A DNA stretch of 64,000 nucleotides from Megalobrama amblycephala (lineage: Eukaryota; Chordata; Actinopteri; Cypriniformes; Xenocyprididae): contig NC_063066.1 in the NCBI RefSeq assembly GCF_018812025.1, positions 10,587,382 to 10,651,381 on the forward strand. Direction: 5' to 3'. The translations under genes were made by a program, and so were the position numbers. Shown in pieces: positions 56,724 to 64,000 of the stretch. Each line of letters starts with the position of its first letter. The stretch's first letter is position 1. The notes under the pieces were generated by a model. It had not been told where the DNA came from. It searched no databases and worked only from the letters and a program-made list of their open reading frames with translations.

Positions 56724-59717
56724 GGCTGTAACGATATGCGATATGAAACCGAAATCGCGATACGCAGGTCCACGAACCTGTATCGCGATGTGAGAAGGCA
56801 GAATCGCGACACACCCCTTCCAACTCCCAGAGTTATCCTTCCTGTCCAGATCCAATGCTACCACATTTTTAAATTACTATAAGTATTAGGGGTGTAACGA
56901 TTTATCGTAGATGGTGTGTCTCAATCAGCTCTCTAGTTCAGTAAGTGTTTCGGGCACACATTGAATCTTGCAAGCAGGTTTAAACGTTTCTCATGTCAGT
57001 CTCTTGCATGGTCGCGTGAGAAAAGTCGTGGCTTTCTTTCACCGCAGTGCACAGGAACAGCTGTGCTCACAGAAAAGCAAAAGACGCTTGCGATGCTTTG
57101 CTTTAAGAAGTTCTGTGGGGCCGTTCACATATTGCGTCTTTTCCGCGTGCAAGTCAGTTATTATTTTCAAATGTAGCCGCGCGGCAAGCGCGCTCATAAT
57201 GGGATCAACGCGGTCGCGACGCGCATGCAATTCTCAACTTCTCAGAATGCCGCAAGCGCACCGCAGGTCGTGTGACAAGAATCAACCGATCAGCTATGGC
57301 CTTTCCGTAACAAAACATCAAAAGCTCAGCTGAACAGCTGATCATAGCTGTACATGGTGGTTTTTATATCTTATCTCCATCAATATATCTCGTAGTAAAA
57401 CTAATGCAAGGGCTAGAAATCATTTATCCTTAGCAGAAACATCCTGATCCTCTTGGAGAGCTCAGTTCATGGTTGCATAGCAACGACCGACGCCACGGGA
57501 GCGCAAGCGCTTTGGAAAGAAGGAGAAGCGGTGCGGCCGCGCCTTCCACGCGTTTTTAGACGCGATATGTGAACGGCCCCTATTCATAATTCTAAGTTCA
57601 TGTTAAATTTAACATTTTTTTTCAGTGACAGACAGCCCTATTCAGCTGTTAATTTGAATACAGAAGGTTTTTATTAAAATGTTATATTTATTTATTTTAT
57701 TGAAATGTGATCTTGTATGTACAACAAGGAAAATTATTGAAATTTGTTCATGTTTTTTTAATAAATCTTGTTTGAATTTCAGTTTCATTTTGTTCAAAAT
57801 ATCGTGATACGTATCGTATCGTGAACTCCGTATCGAGATACGTATCGTATCGTGACCTGAGCGTATCGTTACACCCCTAATATATATATATATATATAGG
57901 ACTGGTACTGTATATGATATGAAATACTCACTTCATGATAAGGATATAAACTCCATACATGGATATAAGTATTATAGTCTCCCACCTGTAACAGTGATGT
58001 TATATGATAAGGCTATACTCCCAGTTTCAGTGAAGATTAAATGTCAATGAAGATTATTACATCTTATTTATAATGACTTTGGCACACTTACCAGATTACT
58101 TTTTCATCATATATGATCTGAAATACACAAAAATAGATACAAAAATGTATTTAATTAAGTGTGACTACAAAACACAAACAGGCAAATATGGTGCTGCTTA
58201 CCAGAATCAAGGCCAACACAGAGAGGATGTAGAAGATAGAGTCACGGAAGAGCGGCCACCAGGTCAGAGTGATGGTCTGTAAAGCAGGAATGTTGAAAAG
58301 TCCCAAGAAACAAAAAGAGTGAATCTGTAAAGTTTTATATTTAATATAATAAAATAACCATAAACTACCTGTCCAGAAAATATTCCACAAACTCCGATGA
58401 TGACCAGGATGTTGAAGACAGCTGATCCCACAATAGTTCCCACCCCCAGGTCTCCCTTTGTGATGAACACACCTGATATGAAGAGACAACTACTTATTGA
58501 CAGTAACAACGTATTACAAAAAACATGGCTAGAGGTCACTGATACTGACCAATCAAAGATGTGAAAAGCTCAGGTGCGGAGCTGCCTGCTGCCATGAAGG
58601 TGGCACCTGCAACATCCTCACTGAGGTGCAGATTCTGAAAGTATAAACTCCAGCTCAGAATACGGTCTGCTATTTCCCAATAACATTGAGATTCCTGCCA
58701 GTAGCAAAAAACCACACTCACCTCACAGATTTTTTCCAAAGAAGGGACAAAGTAGACATCGCAGACAATAGCAAGGGCATAGAACATGTAAACTGCCTGT
58801 GGTCACAACAAGACAGGTCAGCGGAGATCCATAACTTAACCTTCACAAACACTCTATCAAAGATCATACTGCATGAAGTCTTTCATTTTTAGTTATTTTG
58901 GTAACACTTTACAATAAGGTTAATTAGTTAACTACATTAGTTAATATGGACTAACAATGAACTGCACTTCTACAGCATTTATTAATCTTTGTTAATTTCA
59001 ACATTTACTAACACATTATCAAAATCAAGAGTTGTATTAAATTCACTGTGAACTAACATGAACAAACAATGAAATGCTGAATTTTTATTAAACAACATTG
59101 ACAAAGATTAACAAATACAGTAATAAATGTATTGTTCATTGTTAGTTCATGTTAGTTAATACATTAACTAATGTTTAACTAATGAACTTTATTGTAAAGT
59201 GTTACCGTTATTTCATTATTTTCAATTTTACTATGCATCATTATAGTCCAAAAAATATGTTTATCAAAATATGTAAACAATTATGTTTATCAAATCAAAT
59301 TACAAACTATAATTCTACAAGTCAAACTAGAATTCAAGTAAAATTTAGAACTTGTATTAAAAACAAGTAAAAAAAAAATGGAAATAAAATAGGAAATTAA
59401 CACAAATATTCAAAAGTTTGGGGTTGGTTATATTTTTCAGGATTCTTTGATGAATAGAATATTCAAAAGAACAGTATTTATTTGAAAAAAGAAATATTTT
59501 GTAACATTATAAATGTCTTTACAGTCAAATTTGATAAATGTAATGCATCCTTGCTGAATAAAAGTATTAATGTCTTTTAAAAAAAATCTTACTGACCCTT
59601 AACAGTATGACATAATAACCATGGACTGTGGCATACTTACACAAAACACATGCAGTAGAATTGCTCCATGCCTCCTCTGTCCCTTAGTGAAAATGTCCTC
59701 GGGAAATTCATGGATAG
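48918..59717 (-). CDS. slc24a3: Na+/Ca2+,K+ exchanger, NCKX3 type (15 exons; 5' exon(s) beyond the window)
   Basis: This plasma-membrane antiporter extrudes Ca2+ with K+ in exchange for Na+. Exons, 5' to 3': 59717-59641, 58796-58722, 58634-58550, 58472-58369, 58276-58202, 58117-58092, 57985-57932, 55278-55136, 55046-54880, 53457-53193, 50873-50707, 50612-50498, 50418-50306, 49194-49129, 49028-48918. Phases agree and give 546 codons from [17 protein letters not shown]. The alpha-1 repeat reads [20 protein letters not shown] followed by [11 protein letters not shown]. The alpha-2 repeat reads [20 protein letters not shown] followed by [20 protein letters not shown]. The cytoplasmic loop includes [18 protein letters not shown], and its last part has a run of nine glutamates. 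Loop sequence and KWAFSWPL favour NCKX3 over NCKX4 and exclude the NCKX1/2 type. The protein ends [14 protein letters not shown], about 14 residues earlier than mammalian NCKX3/4. About 100-130 N-terminal residues with the signal peptide are missing from the window. Confidence 0.9.
49402..50093. mobile_element. Fold-back element (GTTAGTTCACCC family), about 690 bp
   Basis: TTAAAGGGTTAGTTCACCCA at the left mirrors TTGGGTGAACTAACCCTTTA at the right. The arms stay complementary inward (CATCTTCGGAACACAAATTA facing AAATTTGTGTTCCGAAGATG). It lies in the exchanger intron between the 50418-50306 and 49194-49129 exons. A minus-strand ORF (50039-49857) inside is an artefact. Confidence 0.85.
50994..51186. 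repeat. Short palindromic repeat
   Basis: TCAGGGGTGTCCAATCCTGG is mirrored by CGAGTTTGGACACCCCCGG, with inner arms CAGTGGCCCTCCAGG and CGGTCACTGTCCTG. It lies in an exchanger intron and relates loosely to 7049-7243. Confidence 0.6.
51187..51892. repeat. Two adjacent MITE-like repeats
   Basis: From 51187 to about 51623, TATAAGCCACTTTTCCACCG opens and GCGGTAGAAACGCGGCTATA closes as imperfect inverted ends, with CAGGAACTTTTTTCCCCCAG facing AAAGTACCTAGTTCCTGGGG. From about 51633 to 51892, AGGGTTGCCAGGTTTTCACA opens and GGACTTGGCAACACTGGA closes. Both are non-coding and intronic. Confidence 0.6.
52519..53106. mobile_element. Fold-back element (GATAGTTCACCC family)
   Basis: TTAAAGGGATAGTTCACCCA at the left mirrors TTTTGGGTGAACTAACTCTT at the right. 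Complementary arms TCAAGCCATCCTAGG and CCTAGGATGGCTTGA are also visible. It is intronic, ending 86 bases before the acidic-loop exon. Confidence 0.85.
54250..54645 (+). repeat. Dispersed repeat family A, long copy
   Basis: The family order is well kept: AAATAAATGTTGTTCTTTTG, TTCATCAAAGAATCCGG, GCACCAAATCAGCATACTAG, GATCATGTG-like AATCATGTGACACTGAAG, AATGATGCTGAAAATTCAGC and TGAACAGTAG. This copy is useful as a guide to the uninterrupted state of the copy at 45210-46885. Confidence 0.7.
55320..56720. repeat. Almost pure A+T tandem array with (TA)n cores
   Basis: Units of very roughly 200-260 bp repeat five to six times. Each contains a (TA)n tract, TTAGTATTATATATATAAAT, ACTATATTAAATAAAAATAA and the only G/C-bearing motif, CTAACTTAGTATGTAAATAA. 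The motif recurs near 55528, 55708, 55965, 56219 and 56605, with a variant near 56347. Apparent ORFs of alternating Ile-Tyr are translations of TA repeats. It lies in the 2.65-kb exchanger intron between exons 57985-57932 and 55278-55136. Confidence 0.85.
56721..57888. mobile_element. Nested DNA elements with GTAACGATA ends
   Basis: AGGGGTGTAACGATTTATCG at 56889 pairs with GCGTATCGTTACACCCCTAA ending near 57880. A second, partial copy, TTAGGGCTGTAACGATATGC, stands at 56721. Inside lies another element, about 57116-57582, with GGGGCCGTTCACATATTGCG at its left mirrored by GACGCGATATGTGAACGGCC at its right. The inner part is GC- and CpG-rich, a sharp contrast with the adjoining A+T array. No transposase frame was recognised. 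Confidence 0.7.
58900..59206. mobile_element. MITE with GGTAACACTTTACAATAAGG ends
   Basis: GGTAACACTTTACAATAAGG at the left mirrors CTTTATTGTAAAGTGTTACC at the right, with complementary TTAGTTAA-type inner arms. It is about 307 bp, non-coding, in the first exchanger intron within the window. A partial relative lies at 5399-5610. Confidence 0.8.
59395..59610. repeat. Dispersed repeat family A, fragment (reverse)
   Basis: CAAAAGTTTGGGGTTGG, then TTTCAGGATTCTTTGATGAA, AGAACAGTATTTATTTG and AATGCATCCTTGCTGAATAA follow the reverse-complement order of family A. It stops 31 bases before an exchanger exon. Confidence 0.6.
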
Positions 59718-61006
59718 CTGGGTGGAAAAGCACAGAGAAACTATGCAATCCATAAAGCAAAGCTAACAATATTCTGAAATCCCTTCAATCACTATGAAAC
59801 AATCTTGACAGCTCTGGTCTGAACTGAAACGGGTGCTAATCGCATTTAGCACATTAACGTTTGCGTTAAAGGTCACATCTTAAAGGTTTTGCATCTGACA
59901 GCCCACAGTGGCTATGAAACCTTATTCTGGGTTACTAAGAGTTTCTTTTGACCCTAAAAAGTGTGAATGATAAGAGAATATCTAACCACGCATATTCAGA
60001 TGTATATATTTTGGATGGGGGGAAAACCAAAACAAAAGAAGGCCAAGAAAATCTGATTTAATCTGTGAAAACACTAACCTGTCTAGTTTTGTGCTTTCGC
60101 ACTTCATTGATGTACTGTAGTAGAGAATCAAGAGAATGCGTTCCATTTAACTTAAGGTTGTTAAGAAGCTTTTGTCTATTGTAACTAAGTGGCAATTGAA
60201 TTGACCAGCCTCTTAGCTAATCTGTAATAGTGCAGAGAGGCCAGGAAGAGTGGGCCGAGTTAAATCAGAGGACTGGTAATACTTTAGCCCACAGCTTCTT
60301 GAGATGCAATCAGCGTGAAGACTGTTCTTGCTCTGACTGCCTTAAAGAGGCCAGCTGTCTAATAAACAGCCATGAAATAAAGAGACGAGGGAGGAAATGA
60401 CACCCCTTTAAATGCACAGAATAATAACAATCACAGCTTTTCGGTTTTTAAACTTTTCTACATTTATCAATTATTGAAAGTGCCATTTCACTAGATAATA
60501 TGCCAAATGTAATGGGAAATATGTCTTGATTATCCTGAGCAATGCTATCGAATCTGTTATTGCATTGCATGCTGCAGCTGGAACTAACAGCTGCTCAGTT
60601 ACATTTAAGATTAAATTTACCAAGGACTCCCTTATTGAATTTCATAAATCAGAAGGAATTATAAATCATTAAAGGGGTGTAATGATTTTAAGGCCTTTTA
60701 GAGCATTACATTTTATTACATTTGTCCTCCAAAAGCAATCTGCTCTGCCTACACTTCTGCTGATAATTTAGTTAGCTGTTTTTAAATATTTATAAGCCTT
60801 GCAAGCAACTTTTACCAAATAGTAACAATATATCAGCAAGAATAATAATATATAGTAATAATATACAGATGAAGTATTAAATATCATCAAAAATGTAATC
60901 ACTTTATATAATTCATATGTGATGTGTGAACAGACTGCAATCTTAAATTTAATTATATGCAGTGAATGTAACACCTTTAAAGGAATAGTTCACCCTAAAA
61001 TGAAAA

Positions 61007-62945
61007 TTAAAGATGCAATATGTAAGATTTTCTGTCCACTAGAGGCCTATTCAAAACAAAGGTGTAGCTTGATGATGCCAAGTTTGAGAGCTGAATCTTA
61101 GGACATGTGGTCTTCACAACACAGCCGATAATCGGGATAGGACTCGGGAAGAAATCATGTTCATGGATGCGATTATTAACGTTACTGTAGTATGAAGCAT
61201 AGCAGGACCGAGTGTTGTGGGAGCTGAACGAGGCCGCTGGAGCGAATTGCGCAACACACGCCTCACGAGTAGCGGAACGTTTATTATGACACAGTCGCCG
61301 GCGCCGCTTCCGCTTTTCCGGTCATGAGTATGAGGTAACGCAGCTCTGTTTATCATATTATATACATTTGAGTGTGTTAAAAATTATGTTAGAAAATGAT
61401 GTTACTCTGTGCATTCGCTCGGTGGCTGCTGTAAGACACTTGTTGCACACTGCAGTAAGCTAGATCGATTTTAGAATATCATATTAAATGCTGGATGGCT
61501 TGTGTTGATAAATGGCATGCAATCAATTTTAAAACGTATTGTATGATGGAGAAAATTCTGTATTACTGTCACTAAAAATAAAGCTGCATCTGATTATGCT
61601 ATGTTAGCTACTTGACAAAATAGTGTTTTGTTCTGAGGCATGGTAAAGCATGGTACTCGCAAAAAATCAAGAAAATTTGATTTAAAGGTGCCGTAGAACG
61701 TCTTTTTAAAAGATGTACTATAAGTCTAAGGTGTCCCCTGAATGTGTCTGTGAAGTTTCAGCTCAAAATACCCCATAGATTTTTTTTAAATGAATTTTTA
61801 ACTGCCTATTTTGGGGCATCATTAAATATGAGCCGATTTAGGCTGCGGCCCCTTTAAATGCTCGAGCTCCCCGCCCACGGAGCTCGCGCTTGCCTTTAAC
61901 AGCATAAACAAAGTTCACACAGCTAATTTAACCCTCAAAATTGTTCTTTACGAAGTGTTCGTCATGCAGCATGTCTAATCGCGTAAGTATGGTATTTATT
62001 TGGATGTTTACATTTGATCCTGAATGAGTTTGAGGTTTTGCTCCGTGGCTAAAGATAACAATATACACTGTTGGAGAGATTTATAAAGAATGAAGTTCTG
62101 TTTATGCATTATACAGACTGCAAGTGTTTAAAAATGAAAATAATGACAGTCTTGTCTCTGAATACAGTAAGAAACGATGGTAACTTTAACCACATTTAAC
62201 AGTACATTAGTAACATGCTAACGAAACATTTAGAAAGACAATTTACAAATATCACTAAAAATATCATGTAATCATGGATCATGTCAGTTATTATTGCTCC
62301 ATCTGCCATTTTCCGCTGTTGTCCTTGCTTGCTTACCTAGTCTGATGATTCAGCTGTGCACATCCAGACGTCCTGCCCTTGTCTAATGCTTGAACATGAG
62401 CTGGCATATGCAAATATTAGGAGCGTACATATTAATGAGCCGACTGTTACGTAACAGTCGGTGTTATGTTGAGATTCGCCTGTTCTTCGGAGGTCTTTTA
62501 AACAAATGAGATTTATATAAGAAGGAGGAAACAATGGAGTTTGAGACTCACTGTATGTCATTTCCATGTACTGAACTCTTGTTATTTAACTATGCCAAGA
62601 TAAATTAATTTTTAATTCTGTGGCACCTTTAAACTATAAGTGTTTATTGTTAAACTAACAGTGTTAAGCTATATAACAACAATTAGTTTTCTGTCTATAA
62701 ATGTAACCAAACAGTTGTTCCCTTGTCTATTAAAACATGTAAAATATAAAACTGGAAATGGAGGGAAACGTGGGTATGACGCAATTGACAGGCGACTCTT
62801 CACACATCCCAGAGCCTTGGTTAAAACAGCAAAGTAGTTGGAAACATTTGGGATATTGTAAGTACTTAAGTGAACAAAATATATAACACAGGCCTAGTGG
62901 TTTTTGGATATTTTACTGCAAAATTCTTACATATTGCACCTTTAA
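61007..62945. mobile_element. Element with TTAAAGATGCAATATGTAAG ends, carrying a nested element
   Basis: TTAAAGATGCAATATGTAAG at the left mirrors CTTACATATTGCACCTTTAA at the right. Its own interior has moderate CpG content (GCGAATTGCGCAACACACGC). It is interrupted by 61681-62633, which has its own inverted ends. No transposase was recognised. Confidence 0.7.
61681..62633. mobile_element. Nested element with TTTAAAGGTGCC ends
   Basis: TTTAAAGGTGCCGTAGAACG at the left mirrors ATTCTGTGGCACCTTTAAA at the right. The right-hand 200 bases (including TGCCAAGATAAATTAATTTT, ACATGAGC-rich middle and ACGTAACAGTCGG) recur in opposite orientation at 63783-64000. Confidence 0.75.
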
Positions 62946-63782
62946 GTGATAATTTACTTAATTTACTTTACATTTACTTTAAGTGATCATCCATATAATA
63001 GCAATAAATATCCACCAGCATCAAGCGTTTAAAAAAAAACGTATAAGTATCACAGAATGTGACATGTTATATATTATATGTATTGCTAAATGTAATGCAA
63101 ATCCCCCAAAAAAGTATCCATGTACTTTCTTCACAGAGTTAAATATCTTAGTTGTCAGATGACAGTAAGAATGACTTTTGACAGGTGTAAATGCGATAAC
63201 TTCTTGTTACGACAAACACACAGGATACATTCACCTCAGAGAAGAAACTATTTCATGTTGCGTTTTTATTAATTTTATTTACTCAGAGTGAACTTTGAAT
63301 GCACACCGTGTACAGAAGACCAACGGTCAAGGTCGGGGTTTTCTTTAAATAATACATTAATACATACAATTTTGGTTGGTTTTTCACCAAACCTTATCAT
63401 ATTCCCCCAGAACACTTGGAATATATGACATGTGCTGCATGGGACCATTCTGTGATACTTCTGCATGTTTTTTGCTTTTGGTTTTACAGCTTGATGCTGG
63501 TCAATATTCACTGCCATTATATGATGAGCATGAGTGGTACATTTTTTTTCTTTTAATTTCTGTTTTTGTGGCCCAAAAAAGAACGAACGGCATACTGCAT
63601 CAGAACAACACCAGGGTAAGGTGGTGTTGTTCTGATGACTTAATTTTCATTTTAAACTAACCCTGTAAATGACTGAAATTTAATTCATGACACTGACTAC
63701 AGTAGCAAGTACAAAAGTCTGCAAGGTGGAACCCAGTGCTTGCATCCATTAAGGATTGTGGGACATCAGAACTGTCACAAGC

Positions 63783-64000
63783 TTTAAAGGTGCCCTAGAA
63801 TTAAAAATTGAATTTATCTTGGCATAGTTAAATAACAAGAGTTCAGTACATGGAAATGACATACAGTGAGTCTCAAACACCATTGTTTCCTGCTTCTTAT
63901 ATAAATCTCATTTGTTTAAAAGACCTCCGAAGAACAGGCAAATCTCAACACAACACCGACTGTTACGTAACAGTTGGGATCATTAATATGATGACCAAAA
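63783..64000. repeat. Second copy of the TTTAAAGGTGCC element (cut by the window end)
   Basis: It starts TTTAAAGGTGCCCTAGAATT and continues with TTATCTTGGCATAGTTAAAT, AGACCTCCGAAGAACAGG and CCGACTGTTACGTAACAGTT. This is close to the reverse complement of 62430-62633. Only its first 218 bases are visible. Confidence 0.75.

Larger units (their letters stand above)
59718..64000. other. Upstream intron of slc24a3 (runs off the window)
   Basis: No further exchanger exon could be recognised. 59718-60970 looks single-copy and A+T-rich. 61007-62945 is a nested repeat, 62946-63780 is A+T-rich with a small hairpin at 63598-63637, and 63783-64000 is the start of another repeat copy. The signal-peptide and N-terminal exon(s) must lie past 64000, because the first visible exon starts mid-codon. 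Confidence 0.6.

Noticed and set aside
56605..56864. Minus-strand ORFs with long Ile-Tyr repeats (also at 37949-38134)
   Set aside because: They read through (TA)n microsatellites.
48918..59717. SLC24A4 (NCKX4) or SLC24A1/2 as the identity of the exchanger
   Set aside because: The loop [13 protein letters not shown] and KWAFSWPL are closer to NCKX3; the NCKX1/2 transporters have a different second half.

Overview
The window is nuclear DNA of a bony fish, most likely a cyprinid (carp/zebrafish group). The genes are split by GT-AG introns, intergenic DNA is A+T-rich and packed with fold-back DNA transposons and other dispersed repeats, and the proteins are vertebrate. There are no bacterial-style ORFs or operons. 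I cannot name the species from sequence alone.

Five protein genes could be assembled exon by exon, with every junction phase checked. (1) ocrl, minus strand, 19952 to 2309: 24 coding exons and 964 codons. It encodes the Lowe-syndrome inositol polyphosphate 5-phosphatase with PH, 5-phosphatase, ASH and RhoGAP-like domains; its 3' UTR probably runs to about position 20-40. (2) eva1c, minus, 29418 to 23803: 7 exons and 392 codons, a single-pass membrane protein with two SUEL-type lectin domains. (3) clic2, plus, 33626 to 41071: 6 exons and 239 codons, a chloride intracellular channel/glutaredoxin-fold protein. (4) urp1, minus, 43754 to 42024: 5 small exons and 127 codons, a urotensin-II-related peptide precursor ending in KR + ACFWKYCVTN. 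(5) An NCKX3-type Na+/Ca2+,K+ exchanger (slc24a3), minus, 59717 to 48918: 15 exons. Its first exon(s) lie beyond position 64000.

Between and inside the genes are dispersed and nested repeats. They include: a family whose ends read TTAAAGGGATAGTTCACCC, with several palindromic copies; a hAT-like element with a perfect 8-bp target duplication; an internally deleted Tc1 transposon; and a 1.3-kb fold-back element made of tandem polypurine units. There is also a 1.3-kb tandem array of about 17 units carrying CRE-like TGACGTCA palindromes, and a roughly 1.4-kb, nearly pure A+T tandem array. The genes are not an operon. ocrl and eva1c lie head-to-tail on the minus strand, eva1c and clic2 are divergent, and clic2 and urp1 converge with about 0.95 kb between their stop codons. 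A long imperfect hairpin with AATAAA in both arms sits in that gap.

No rRNA, tRNA or CRISPR was recognised. The most useful observations are the urp1 gene with its 32-base final coding exon, the conserved 24-base ocrl microexon, the CRE-palindrome array upstream of ocrl, the hairpin between clic2 and urp1, the 1.3-kb fold-back element, and the shortened C-terminus of the exchanger.
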